A stretch of 64,000 bases of DNA from Plantago ovata (GCA_028274465.1 CM051457.1:11311908-11375907); one strand, 5' to 3'. Numbered from the stretch's first letter, positions 47,346-61,400 are shown. The notes: generated by a model not told the origin, from the sequence alone. Made by a program: numbers and translations.

Positions 47346-48365
47346 AACTGGGGTAGACAGTGTAATTTGGTCTATGAATTTTAGTTATGGTTATGGATAT
47401 TTTAGTTTATTTGGTGTCTGATTTTGTTAATCATATTTAGTCTAAAAGCATATGTCTTCCAGATGCATCCTTGCCCTCCCTCTTTTTGTTAGCTGGAATT
47501 TTCACTCCTATTTAGGAGCCTTTAATTTGGTTCAGCATGGTGTGCTATATCAGGTAACCAAAGTTAATTTCGTGTTGCCCATCCGTTGTCATTTTCATGT
47601 TTGTAGACATGTCCTGTGCTTCTCTCTGAAGTAAAACCCATCTTTGTTGGACGAGTACGGTTTAATACCAAAACACTAGAGATAGACAGGATTTTAATGT
47701 TGAAGTCTTGGAGATATGCCAAGTAATGAAGTAACATTTTCTAAAGATTAGAACCTCATAAGGATATGGCATTATTCAAGAGTGTCTATCTGGGCAAAAG
47801 CCCTCAGACTCAAATTTACAGAGATCTTATAAAACTTTATTTAGGATGGTACTAGAGTAGTAATCTATTTCTTGCTCCACCTGGTACATTAAACAAACTA
47901 TAAGCAAGTCCAAAATGTTGTCTACCAGAGTCGGCTGCAGCACAGTATTAATTAGACACAAGTAATTGTGAATCAGTTTGAATGATCAAATTATTTACTT
48001 CTAAATGTATAGGAAATTAATTTGTAGTCCCAGTTTTAATGAATAGAATTAATCATTTGTATGATCAATATTTCCCTGAATTGAAATAGTGTGCACTAGC
48101 CCTGACAAAACAAAACACCCCTCTGAGATATTACCCCCTGTATTTAGCAACAATAGACAGGTAGAACCTATATTATATCTATATGCAGTCTAGCCCCTGC
48201 ATTTTAATTTACTACATTTATTTTAGGACTCAATTAGGCGAACTGCTTGCAAGCAAACTAAAATAAAGAAACAAAAATGCAATCTTTACATTTGCAACCT
48301 ACTTCAAGTAACACACACATTTCGCATGTCCAAGATTTGATGTCACTAATTATTACAAAGAGCCT
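47346..48365. other. Spacer between the F-box pseudogene and LRR gene
   Basis: No gene or repeat is recognised. Confidence 0.4.
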
Positions 48366-48372
48366 TATAAAA
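48366..48372 (+). promoter_or_regulatory. TATA box of the LRR gene
   Basis: TATAAAA lies about 41 bp upstream of the ATG at 48413, implying a very short leader. Confidence 0.55.
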
Positions 48373-48412
48373 GCAACTACTCGGCCCAGACAAGATCTAA
48401 TTCCTAAATGCC

Positions 48413-49663
48413 ATGGCAACAACTACACACCTCAGTTTCTCTCTATGTTCCTACACAGCTTTTGCTCTATTTGGTGCCTTCCTACTCATCATCCACATCT
48501 CAAAACCAGCTGATTCGAAAACGCTCGAATCCGATGTTGCAGTCCTTCACGATATGAGGGACGCAATTGATCCAGCTTCTATCTCCAGCAGTTCCTTTCT
48601 CAACACATGGGATTTCGCAACTGATCCATGCGAGACCACAGGTGTGCATTTCTTCGGGGTTACATGTGACATTCACGAAGACGGTGGTAATTCCAGTAGC
48701 CGAGTCACAGGAATCGACCTTGAAGGAGACGGACTCGAAGGGTTTCTGCCTTCTCAGCTCGGAAATCTCACCGAGCTCGTTACACTGAATGTCAAGCACA
48801 ACAAGTTCCGCGGTACAATACCACCTTCCATTGTGAACTTAAAGAAAATCAAAACACTTCTCCTGTCCGATAATTTCTTCTACGGAAGCATTCCAGAGGA
48901 TTTCTACAACCTGAAAACTCTAGAAACCGTTGATCTTTCCAAGAACAAACTATCAGGCACGATTCCAGCAACTATATCCAAATTGAGAAGCCTAACTGAT
49001 TTATCACTTGCTAACAACGAGTTTTCTGGTAGACTTCCTGGTCTTGTTGCGATTTGGCAGCTAAAGACACTGGATTTGAGCGGTAACCAATTTTATGGCG
49101 ATATCCCGACTCTTCCTAAAGATTTGACTACACTTTCGCTATCCCACAACTTACTCTACGGTCACATTACACCAGTCACCAAGCTTCGACGCCTAAAAAC
49201 CGTGGATATCAGCGATAACAAGCTGTCCGGTGAAATAAGCCAGGAAATCTTTACTCTGCCAGAAGTCACCATCTTAAACATATCTTACAACATGTTCACT
49301 ACAATCTCGGTGATCAAGATATCAGCCAGCACGCCTAACCAGCTCCAGGTGATTGAGGCGCAAGGGAACAGGATCCACGGACATTTGCCAGTGAACTTGG
49401 TAACATATGAGAACCTGAGTGATGTCAATCTGGGACACAATCTGTTCAGAGGCGAGATACCGAGGCAGTACGGGGAACAACTCGGGAGGAGCTGGAGAAG
49501 CTTGTATCTGGACTACAACCTGCTGGAGGGAAAAGTGCCAAACTCGTTCAGGAACAATGAAGTGAGAGGAAGCATTGCGCATAATTGCCTGAAGAACTGT
49601 TCGACTGAATCAAACATGTGTGGAGGGGGGCAAAGGCCTCATTCTGAATGCGTTAGAAGTTAA
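48413..49663 (+). CDS. Extracellular leucine-rich-repeat protein, no kinase
   Basis: An intronless frame of 416 codons. A hydrophobic N-terminal segment (about 13-29) is a signal peptide. An LRR N-cap follows with the paired cysteines in DPCET and GVTCD. About ten plant-type repeats run from about residue 100 to 380, with pieces such as LGNLTELVTLNVKHNKFRG and LKTVDISDNKLSGEI, ending in a Cys-rich cap (CLKNC and later cysteines). No transmembrane segment or kinase follows, so this is a secreted or wall-associated LRR-only protein of the receptor-like class. The ligand and partner are unknown. Receptor-like proteins usually carry a C-terminal membrane anchor, which is missing here. Confidence 0.88.
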   Translation: MATTTHLSFSLCSYTAFALFGAFLLIIHISKPADSKTLESDVAVLHDMRDAIDPASISSSSFLNTWDFATDPCETTGVHFFGVTCDIHEDGGNSSSRVTGIDLEGDGLEGFLPSQLGNLTELVTLNVKHNKFRGTIPPSIVNLKKIKTLLLSDNFFYGSIPEDFYNLKTLETVDLSKNKLSGTIPATISKLRSLTDLSLANNEFSGRLPGLVAIWQLKTLDLSGNQFYGDIPTLPKDLTTLSLSHNLLYGHITPVTKLRRLKTVDISDNKLSGEISQEIFTLPEVTILNISYNMFTTISVIKISASTPNQLQVIEAQGNRIHGHLPVNLVTYENLSDVNLGHNLFRGEIPRQYGEQLGRSWRSLYLDYNLLEGKVPNSFRNNEVRGSIAHNCLKNCSTESNMCGGGQRPHSECVRS

Positions 49664-50100
49664 GTGCCTGATAACTAGTTGGTCATAGAAGACACACATT
49701 AAGTACGTACTAAGTGATGATTTTCATGGGATTTCAAGTTAATTAGTTCAGATTCTATATATATGATCATCAAGAAGATTGTATTTGGTGACCTGAAATA
49801 AGAAGAAATTTTACTAGTCAGTGGCAAATTTTCGGCTTCTATGTGTGCATACAGTATGAATCAATAGAATAAAGTAAAAAATCTGCAAACATTTTTCCCT
49901 TTATACTACCCACTGTCTTTTAATGGACCATATTTAATGTAATGCACGAATATTAAATAAATGATTAGGTTGGTTTATATTTATTATAAAAAGAAAGAAA
50001 TGAACTTGAAATTGTAATATTATAAAGTACAACCTTGAACTTGTAAATGAAAGAGGAAGGATAATTTAAAAGTGCAATATTATATTTAAAAGTTCATTTC
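49664..50100. other. 3' flank of the LRR gene
   Basis: AT-rich sequence with nothing recognised. Confidence 0.5.
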
Positions 50101-51248
50101 TAGGTATCAGGCAGCACGTGGCAATGTATGTTAGCCGAGTGGATCCAGTCCCGGCTTCTTTTGGCAGCGGTCTTCACGGGGATTTTGTAAGGTGAATTAT
50201 GATGCTTCTTTTCTCCGTTCACAGGCTGGTCTAGGAGTGGTAATTCGTGATGAATATGGGACTGTTTTAAAATGGAAAAGAGTTTCAGTTCCGAAATAGC
50301 TGAAGCTTGGCGGCCCGGTGTGCGTTGCTTTTAGCAGCAGAACTCCAGCTTCCACGCGTGCTGCTTGAAGGGGATTGTCTGGGAGTAGTTCGAGCCTTGC
50401 AAGATGCTGAAATGCCTTTATCAGCTGCAGGTTCAATTATTTTGGAAGTTAAGTTGGTTGCTGCTGCGTTTGTTGCTGTTAATTTTTTTTTTGTTAGGCG
50501 TAGTTGGAACATGTTAGCCCATACTTTAGCAAAAGATGTAGCAGTTAATGAGGAGGGCAGTCTGTTTTAATGAGGAGGGCGGTCTGTTGCCTTTTGCTTA
50601 GACCTAGGCGGTTCTTGGTTCCAGAACCGCCGGTTCCATTGGCAAATATAGCGGAACCGGCGGTTCGGTTCTCGGTTCCGGTTCCAGTACCGTCGGTTCT
50701 CGATTCTGAACCGAGAACCGGCCGGTTCCTAGCGGTTCGGTTCAGAATCGATAACCGATCGGTTCCTGACGGTTCTCTGTCAGTTCCTTATATAATTATT
50801 TTAAAAAATAATAATAAATGGCAGCAGCCTGCTGCCTGCTGCAAATAATACCAACGACTAATTAGTCGTAACAACGGCTAATTAGCCGTTGTCATGACAA
50901 CGACTAATTAGTCGTTGTTAATTGTTGCAGCATGCTAACGACTAATTAGTCGTTGCATGCTGGGACACATGTGTCCCACAGGACACATGGAACCGGTTAG
51001 GAATCGCTCACCGGTTCTGAACCGTCAGGAACCGCGCGGTTCCTGGCGGTTCCATGGTTCCAAATATGTTGGAATCGGAACCGGAACCGAACAGTACGGT
51101 TCCGGTTCTGGAATCGGCGGTTCCGGTTCTGGAACCAGAGTCTATTTTTCGATTCGGTTTCGGTTCACGGTTCTGTTTTGGTCGGGTCTACTTTTGCTTT
51201 CCATGAGTACTTGTAATTCTCTCTTGATGATTAATGAATGAATAGTTC
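50101..51248 (+). pseudogene. RNase H-like remnant interrupted by a hAT element
   Basis: Plus-strand pieces of a plant RNase H-like domain: VNYDASFLRSQAGLGVVIRD, then after a frameshift AARCALLLAAELQLPRVLLE with GDCLGVVRALQDAE, and finally FFVRRSWNMLAHTLAKD. The Asp/Glu/Asp positions expected of the fold (YDAS, AEAW, EGDC) are visible but in different frames. Near the 3' end a hAT-type element is inserted (50599-51190), and the flank ends in 'attaatgaatgaat', like a LINE tail. Confidence 0.75.
50599..51190. mobile_element. Non-autonomous hAT-type element, 592 bp
   Basis: The element starts TAGACCTAGG and ends with the inverted GGTCTA. It is flanked by a perfect 8-bp duplication 'cttttgct' at 50591-50598 and 51191-51198, the hAT target-site length. 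Both arms are dense with short 'ggttccggttc' or 'gaaccg' subterminal repeats. The centre (50850-50965) has repeated palindromes such as CAACGACTAATTAGTCGTTG. No transposase is present. Confidence 0.92.
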
Positions 51249-52392
51249 TGGTTTCTAAACTATACGTATTTCATTTTTGTCCGTTTCTTTAAATTCTATA
51301 CGTTACTATTTTGGCAAATCTTTATCTCACGGCTTTATTGTGGGTCCTACAAACCTACTAAAACTCCGATCCAAAAGTAAACGTATAGAATCCAAAAAAA
51401 AAAAAAAACAGATGAGTAATAAATAACCTTAAACTTCATTTTTTTTAAATCGAGTATCAACTCAAATTAGATAAGGTCGCGAGACTATTATAATATAATA
51501 AGGTGGGGAGTCATAAGGTAGTTCGGTAGTAAAGGTGTTGGAGTAGCAATGAGAGGTTGGGAGTCTGAACCCAACATTGACATAAGATGTTGGTATAGGT
51601 TTGTATTGGAGTTAATTATATGGTGGTAAAGGATAGTGTAAGAGGGTTCCGTCTATTATGCCGCATGCGATATAACCGCATGGGCCCAATATTTAGTTTT
51701 TTATTAATTCTTAAATTTGTTTCCTTTGCCGTTAATTGCAACTTAAATCATTTAATCATTTGTTTTTTCTTTTCTCTACCTCATGCCCCTTATCTTATTA
51801 GTTTTAAACTTCTAGTAATTAGTAATTATAATGATTTTCTTCTTTTCCTTTCTTTCCAAAGTGAAGATTCATAATTTCTCATATACATACCCTACACTTC
51901 TACACCAAATTTAGTATTTTTATTTTATTGACTCACTTTATATTAATCAGGAGTGATTCACCCCTCCCACAAAACTTTATATGGTTTACTTTTTTTATTA
52001 TTGAACTCCCTCCATTGCATTACAAAGCCATTTCAACATTTTTCAATTATCATTTTTTTTTAGAACAAATTATCTTTAAACTATAATGGTAAAATATTTA
52101 ACCAAATTATAAGACTTATGGTTTTAAATTTTCATAATATAATTTTATTAAATATTTTTTAGAATGACTCTATTGTAATGGAATATGAGAAGTATATATT
52201 CTTATCTTATTAATTAAAAAATATACATGTTCTTAAGTAAGACATCAATATTATTATCATCTATTCCCTTTAAAACTAACTTCCGATATACTCATCGGTT
52301 CCAGTGAATTCTATACAAAAAGTGAAGTAGAAATGTGCAATATGCCACGAAAAGAAAAGCACTAGTTAATTTTGGCATAGTGTTCTATATAC
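51249..52392. other. AT-rich spacer
   Basis: No gene recognised. There is a short A-run at 51394-51409. A segment at 51550-51610 ('gttgggagtctgaaccc') recalls dispersed tRNA-like repeats but has no box pair. Confidence 0.4.
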
Positions 52393-52394
52393 TA

Positions 52395-52879
52395 CTTCCT
52401 CATCCCGTCAAAGCTTACCATTTACTTTTGTTGGTCGTTTTTCGGACGGAAATTACTCCTAAATCACAAATCAGAAAAACTTTAGAAAAAATATATTTAA
52501 AAAGTATGATATTTATACTTTCTTAATACTCCCTCTCCATCTGTTCTAAATCAATCTTCATAAGTTGATTTTTTTTTTCCGAACTTAGATCATAAATTAA
52601 TATTATATTACGCATGATTCGTATATAATAGAGTTACATTAGAAAAATATACTTGATTTTCTTTCCTAATATAATTTTATTATATTTTTTAATGTGTAAT
52701 GCAGAAGTATTTACTGTCAAAATTCGGAAAAAAATTCAAAGTTAATAAAAAATCAGCTTAGAAAAATTGATTTCGAACAGAGGGGATATAATTTTTATAA
52801 TTTTGTCTTCGGTATGATATATAAGTAATTTAGAATTCAAAAATAGTCAACAAAAGTACCGGGACAGAGGAGGTGGAAG
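52395..52879. mobile_element. Stowaway-like MITE, outer, with a nested second MITE
   Basis: The outer ends read CTTCCTCATCCCG at left and CTTCCACCTCC with GTCCCGGTACTTTTG at right (reverse complement), flanked by TA. Inside lies a second MITE, 52529-52786, with ends CTCCCTCTCCATCTGTTC and (reverse complement) TCCCCTCTGTTCG, also flanked by TA. TA flanks and CTCCCTC-type ends are typical of Stowaway (Tc1/mariner-derived) MITEs. Confidence 0.75.
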
Positions 52880-53067
52880 TATCATCTAATAAAAAGAAAC
52901 ACAAACATTAGAATTAGAAACAATAAAATTAGGGGAGTGAAGGAGAAAAGCAAGAAAGTGAAGCACTAATAAGTAATAATGCAATTAATTTACTCAATGC
53001 CAGAAGAATATTAAATGTTGAAACAAATAATAAATTAAATATCGACATAATAGACGACCGTGTAAGT

Positions 53068-53329
53068 GGGTGTTTGCAACAATTTAATTTATATAGCTTA
53101 TTACTTATTTTAAGCAGAAATAGATTTTTAAGTGTTTGCAACAGCTTATAAGCTACTTAATTATCTTAAATTAAACTGGATAAGTTGAAGTTGGAGAAGC
53201 TGGGTTGTACCTCCTTGAGCAGCTTCTCCTTAAATTAAGTTGAATTTTAGTTGTTTTGTCCAAAAAGTTAGGTTTGCAAACACGACTCCTACAACTTATT
53301 TAAATTTTAATTAGTTTTTTCAAACACCC
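53068..53329. mobile_element. MITE-like element with GGGTGTTTG ends
   Basis: Inverted ends GGGTGTTTGCAAC and GGGTGTTTGAAAA, with AT-rich interior, resemble plant hAT-type MITEs. No matching target duplication was found, so the limits are uncertain. Confidence 0.5.
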
Positions 53330-53487
53330 ATCAAATTCTCTAATAATCCAACTTTACAAAGTTTTCCTTAAGCCCCTTATTTTAATTTGAAGTTATTGAA
53401 AACAACCATAAGAGTAGAGTAATTTAGATTTAGCTAGATTTTTTTATTTTTTTTAAAATATAATAAAAAGGTGGATGGAATTCGGGT

Positions 53488-53500
53488 GAACCTTCTGGAA
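53488..53500 (+). promoter_or_regulatory. Heat-shock element upstream of polyubiquitin
   Basis: GAAccTTCtgGAA is a perfect three-unit heat-shock element (alternating nGAAn and nTTCn), 151-163 bp upstream of the TATA box. Polyubiquitin genes are commonly heat-induced through HSF binding, so the element is likely functional. Confidence 0.75.
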
Positions 53501-53606
53501 TGCCGTGACCCGTGAGAGTCGGTAACCCAAAAGATACCCAATAATGTCCGCCACGCAAAAGAAAATTACAAGTTGACGTCTTCCTTGTTACACAATCCGC
53601 AGCCGT

Positions 53607-53615
53607 ACACGTGGC
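53607..53615 (+). promoter_or_regulatory. G-box/ABRE-like motif
   Basis: ACACGTGGC matches the ACGT-core G-box bound by bZIP factors, 36-44 bp upstream of the TATA box of the polyubiquitin gene. Confidence 0.65.
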
Positions 53616-53650
53616 ATCATCTCACAACACAGCGGTATTGTTCCAAGTAG

Positions 53651-53657
53651 TATATAA
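53651..53657 (+). promoter_or_regulatory. TATA box of polyubiquitin
   Basis: TATATAA is followed by a C/T-rich leader, with the 5' UTR exon ending at 53781. Confidence 0.75.
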
Positions 53658-53781
53658 GCAGGCCTCTCTTCAGCTCATTTTCATCATCCAAATCCATTCC
53701 AACAATCCTGAACCGATTTCTAAGTTCTAGCTATCTCTCTCTTATCTCAAAGCTCGCACAAATTAGCTCTTGTCTCTCAAG

Positions 53782-55842
<2,061 letters not shown>

Positions 55843-57420
55843 GTTGTTGATCTGTTCTTTGAAAGAAACTGGATGGTTGTTGATTTCATTTCGTGCTGTC
55901 TGAACAATTTGGGGGTTATGATTGGTGATATCATAACCCCCTGTGTGTTTTAATATATTCGTGTTTTTAGTTAATTTTCTGTTGAAAATTCTGGTGTTTC
56001 TGATTGAATCTGGTAATGTGCTCGACTGCTTATTCATGTTGTTTACCGGACGGATGTTTTCAGTTTGTGCTAATTACCTCTAAATCAGTTTCCCTCATTA
56101 TTGTTTCTTTACAATACCACCTTCCATTGTTCATTGATTGTCAACATTAGTACATTACTGGTTTCTTCTCTTGCAATTCGCATCTCTTTTATTTTTACTT
56201 GGTTCATATAGGCATATTTAAAACTTGTAACATTCCCCTTTTGGTACAATACTAGAAAGACTAAAATGTTCCAATCGCTCATAGTTTAGGCTCAGCAATC
56301 CGATTTAGTCACCGAGCTGCATCTACAAGACAAGAAACTACTCCTGCTTAACAAGAGCCCCTGCTTACCTAATCTTGAAAGACTTAACTTGTGTCTATAT
56401 ATATATATATGAAACTATGAATGAATGAAGCTATGTATATAGTGTACGTACGTACATGATCATTCTGATTTACTTGATCTTATATGAAGGTGGCTACCAA
56501 GATTTCTAAAGTTTTGTGCCAACGCCACCAATTCGCTTCGGTTTGCACTTTGCACACCAGGACAATTACTACTTTTTGAAGAATGGTGGTAATGCCCATG
56601 TTACGTTCTTGAGGAAGTCAAACTTTGCTGCTTTGGCCTTCTATCTTCGAATTACTGATCGTCTTAGACATTAGACCAGATAAAGTGGAGCGATCGAGGT
56701 GACAACCTAACATCGTTTGGTTGAGTAGTTTTAAGAGATTTTGATCATCTGTTTTGTACGGGCCCGATTACATATTTGTAAAAATAAAAAAAAATAAAAA
56801 ATCGTGAGTTGGATCTCATTCTCATATAATAAATTTGTTACCCATGGATAGTGTTTGTAACATGCAGGCGGCTAGTTTCAATGAAAATAAAGAATGATTA
56901 GAATAACAATCGATTATTTGTTATAGATCTGCGGGACTTAACGTGATATTTGCTTATTGATCATAAGTTTTCGTAGTTATTGTTGGTATGACAATTGCTT
57001 ATTGGCCACATGTGTTCGTAACTATTGTAGGTGTGACGAATGCTTATTTGCCACAAGTCTTCATGACATCTGCTCATGGACGTCCCAACAATAGTTACGA
57101 TTGCTATTTTGGTCACTACAACTTCACACTAGCCACATGTTTAGGGTGGCTAAGTTTCATTGACTAACTGTGACAATATTATATAGCCACGACCTTCTGG
57201 TGTCAAATAGTCACAATAATTATCACATAATGATATAACATGGCACTTGTACAATTGATACAAAAGTTATTTTGATGTTCAATAGTCACGTCATGTTCGT
57301 GGCTATATGTAGTTGCTGGTTGACATCTCACTATAATCACTATAATGATAAAATATCAGAAAGTGTTCGATAGGTTATCGCGATTTCTTTTTTTAAAATA
57401 AAATAACTTTCATTCAAGTA
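55843..57420. other. Polyubiquitin 3' region and repeat-rich spacer
   Basis: Right after the stop is the 3' UTR hairpin listed separately. From about 56930 to 57360 short phrases such as 'gcttattggccacat' and 'gtcacaa' recur, like the subterminal region of a decayed DNA transposon, but no ends could be set. Confidence 0.4.
55911..55941 (+). other. Perfect 12-bp stem hairpin in the polyubiquitin 3' UTR
   Basis: GGGGGTTATGAT and ATCATAACCCCC form a perfect 12-bp stem around a 7-nt loop, 69 bp after the stop codon. The T-rich stretch that follows suggests it lies within the 3' UTR. Confidence 0.8.
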
Positions 57421-58301
57421 GGGGTGGTGCAATCGTTCAAAGAAGTTCGTACATGTTTAACACGAGGCATAGATCTAGAGACATCAAATAAAACAGCTTG
57501 TTCAATGCAAGGTAGGCAAAAGTCTCATTCTTGCGCAAAAAACCTACGTGATACATTGTACGGGGTGGGAGACATAAATCCTTGGTACGTTCGTAGGAAT
57601 TACTCCCTTATTTCGCCAAAACATCCGCGACTTGGTTGGACTCCCGATAAACAAAAGACAATTGTTCCACGCCTACTTGGTCTGCTAGCTTCTAAATCTC
57701 ACTGATCACCGATCTGTGCTTCATCCCCAGCTCCTGGATCCTGTGAAAACATTGCACAAGGTACATGCAATCAGTTTGTATGTAAATGTTTTTAAAGCCT
57801 TTTCTGATAGCAGACAGCAAGCCAAATTTCACAGCAAATAATTCGGCTGTGTTGTTGTCTGACCGGCCAATAAATCTTGAAACGGCATGTAAGACTTGGC
57901 CAAGGTGATTACTAATACCAATGAGGTCTAGCTCAATTGGTTAGACTGAGGTGTCATGATACTAAAGGTCATAGGTTCAATTCTCGCCAAGTGCGAGATT
58001 ATTTATAGTTTATTACTAGCTTTGTAATGATATATATTAAATTGTAATGGTTCGATTATTAAAAAAAAAGGTGATTCCTAAAAACATAACCAATTCCAAC
58101 TAGCTCCGGATTATTCAGAGATGAGCCATCAGTATTTAACATGACACTACCAGGGGGAGGTGGAGTCCAAACACAATCAATAATTTCAATCGAGAGTGTA
58201 TGTTTACCAAACTTGATAGTTATATCCTCTTGTTGTATGTGGAAATGTTTGTTTAGCTGAAAGAGATTGATATCCCTTTGTTCATAAATACACTTATTCA
58301 T
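57420..58301 (-). pseudogene. RNase H-like domain gene interrupted by a SINE
   Basis: On the minus strand, from 58301, the frame reads WTPPPPGSVMLNTDGSSLNN and GIGYVFRNHL, the start of a plant RNase H-like domain with its first Asp. It is cut by a SINE (57916-58067). Past the SINE the frame resumes as GQVLHAVSRFIGRSDNNTAE then YIQTDCMYLVQCF, followed by a stop, then LSFVYRESNQVADVLAK. The Glu and Asp of the fold are kept. One nonsense codon (EI*KLADQ) lies beyond the SINE. Confidence 0.85.
57916..58067 (+). mobile_element. tRNA-derived SINE, copy 3 (full head)
   Basis: This is the most complete copy: A-box-like TAGCTCAATTGG, B-box-like GGTTCAATTCTC, a body ending in 'ggttcgattatt', and an A-tail (58061-58069). 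The flanks 'aaggtgatt(a/c)ctaa' (57902-57915 and 58068-58081) are a 14-bp target duplication within the RNase H-like frame. Confidence 0.93.
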
Positions 58302-58466
58302 TGAAACACGCTTTACTTTATCGCGATTTCAATACTTAGTTACACCACGCTTTTCTTTCTTCTTTCTGTCGCCCCCATTTGAGACCGAGTCTAGACAAAT
58401 GAAATTCTGCAACAGTTAGTTAGTTCCCCTTTGTTTCTCCCTGCAAATTGGGAGTATTAGAATAGA

Positions 58467-61400
58467 ATGGAGATGAGTATAGATGAGACGATTAGGGTTT
58501 TGGATTCATCTCTTTCTCAAATCAATTGGAGGCTAAAGCTTACTTCTAAACATCGTCTTCAAACAGGTGTTTACTCTCATAATTATTCCCTCAATGCAAA
58601 TTCCTAAAATCTCAGGCTTATTCACATGGTTTTGAACTTGTTGATTGCTTCCTGGAAGTATTCTCTTTTTTACTCTCTGCTTGTTTGCCTGAACTAGAAT
58701 CAATCATACTCTTATTTTACAATTTTTTATTTTTTTATATGAGAATCAGTTTTTTCTTTTTGCCAATTTTACTTTACAGATATCTTAGCCTTGTGCACTG
58801 GTATGAGGCCTGTTGTCATGGTTGATTATGGTGGGAAAATGCCTGAGCTGGGACATAGACTTGATGCCTTGCTTAATCACTGCAACAAGGTTAATTAATT
58901 ACTTCTAATGTTTACTTTCCCTCACTAATTTTGAGCACCGTACTTGTTAACCTATGATTCATTGATAAACCGAATGTATGTTAGTTAAAGCCTCATTCTT
59001 TGGTTTGAAGGAAGAGTTAGTTACATATAATGTGCCAGAGCAAGAAAATAGCAACGAGATCGAGCAAAGAAAGAAAAAGGCGCAGGAAATTAAGTACTCA
59101 ATACTTGTAGTCTGGAATTCAATAATTTTCTTTTACGTTGATCATTTGTAGCGCTGCTTTGTCTACTGGCATTTCTTAGATTAACGATGGAAGATATTGT
59201 GAAGGAGGACTCCCTCAAAGATCCTAGATAATTAGCGAAGAGAAAATTGAGCAGTATGAAGTACTAGAACCACTAAACAGTTTCTCTTCTATGCTCTATG
59301 TTTTGCAGTTTGTGGCATACTGAATTACTAAGAATTGAATATAATGAGGAAAAGTGATGAAGTTAAATACCCAACCTACCTTCATATTTCATGATACCCA
59401 GCACCTAAAAGGCAAACCCTTATGCAATTTACTTATCCAGTTTCAGAAAGAGCTTTTCTAGGACTTTAATTCATGATCATTGGTTTTGATTTGTTTCCTC
59501 TCCTTCTTTCTTTTTTTGATCATCTACATCTGTTTGATTGTGGTTCTTTGGAAGTAATTGCTCATATAATTTCAACATTAATATAGTGCATATATTCAGA
59601 AATTGACATCTTTTCAACTTTTAGGAGAACACGACTTTTGAGCATCTGCGGGTCATGGTTATAGATGACATGGTTTATCTGATTCATATCAGAGAACTAG
59701 CAAAATTTGTCAATATCAGTTTGAATTCGGAGACTGAAATGATATATGCTGACCTTGAAACCGATCCTCCGAAGGTACTGCTTCTCTTCAGCATAATTTT
59801 TTTTTTCATTTACCTTTAATAATGTTTCCCTTATACTGTCAAATCCAGATTATCACACGAGCAGAAAAAAGCCCTGCTCTGATGCAGCTTCTTTCAGCTG
59901 AGCAGTTGTTTTCATCTATTTTCCCTGCTGATGGTGTGGTCAGTGATCAGTTTCAAAGTGATGAAACTCATAATAATGTGGGATCCACAGTAGCAGCTAT
60001 TGAATCTTGCTCTGTAATTGATCTCAGTTACTGCCTCCAGAAAACTCAGGTCACAATCCCTACTCTAAACGGGTAACATTCACTTTCATCTGATTAGATG
60101 TGTTTTTTGGGGGATTTCCTTTTGACTTATGACACACATAATCCTGGTAATCAATAGTAATGCTGGAATATGCACCATTCTTGAAGGTTGATTGCTACTT
60201 TTCTGCAATTTTTTTCATGCGATGTGGTTACTGCTTGCCTCTTTTTCTTTTTCCTACTTTTTTTTGTTCCAGCTAATTTATCAGTTGCTTATGCTGCTAT
60301 ACTCTTCCTGCAGATGGCTTCTTGGTTATCCGGTTGTCTATCTATTTGGGATTGACTGCATTGAGCGTGCTATAAGTAATCTTTCGACCAAGTCCCTACA
60401 CGCGTACCAAATTTTTGTGAAAAGGTTCGTGAACAAATTTTTTCAATCAAACTTTTTAAGTTTTTGGCTAATGCATGTTGCTCATTTTATTCATGTGGTT
60501 ATGTTTCACATACAGTAATATAAAGCATACATATGCTTATTCAGTGTCTAGGTCAAATGGTATCGCATTATATATGGTGCTGCAGTTTTCTATATGCAGC
60601 ATGTCTTTCACATACCATTTATTTATCCAATGATTTGTGTATTTCATGAGTGCCCCATTTATTTGGATTAAAACCTGTTCTAAGGACAATCTTGAGGGTG
60701 CAGTCTTGTGTGTTTAACCTTCCATGTTTCAGAAGATTAATTATACATTTTATGTGACTGAAAATCATTAGGTCCGGTGCATCAAGGAAAGGAAGCTCGC
60801 AGGAAGAACTAATGAGGTACAACCTTTCAGTTTTATATTTTATCAATCAATCTTATGTTGCCCAGGTGCTATGAAATGTAGATCAGATTAACATTTAGTT
60901 CGACATCTTAAAAAATTAGCCAAAACCTTTTGTTTGTGTTACTTACTTATGGTTATTACTAAAAGTTCTCATCTTCTTCTGTTTTTTTGTACTATCTTCA
61001 ATCAAAAGAGTTAAATATATGGTCATAAATTTTCGTTTAACTAATTCTCTTAGTATGGATGGACCACCTTTGATAAAGTTCTCATCAAGGCCTTTTACTT
61101 GTCCTGAACTTGGTCTATTAACTTCTCCGATTGTTATTTCCAATATAAATCTTTGCATCTTGTGTTGTGTGAAGCCTGTGAATTTCCAAACTGGTTCTCC
61201 ATTATTCATCATTTTAACCTGTACTGTTCCATAGTTTCAAATCCATCTGTTACTGTCAATCAATTGGATTATTGTATATATGAAATCGTGATACAGTACT
61301 CTGTACTCGTATTCACTGTGGATTTTGAGCACGTGATCCTATATCATGTAGTACTTTTTACTACCTAATTATATCCCACGGATAAGTGAAGTCAAAGATC

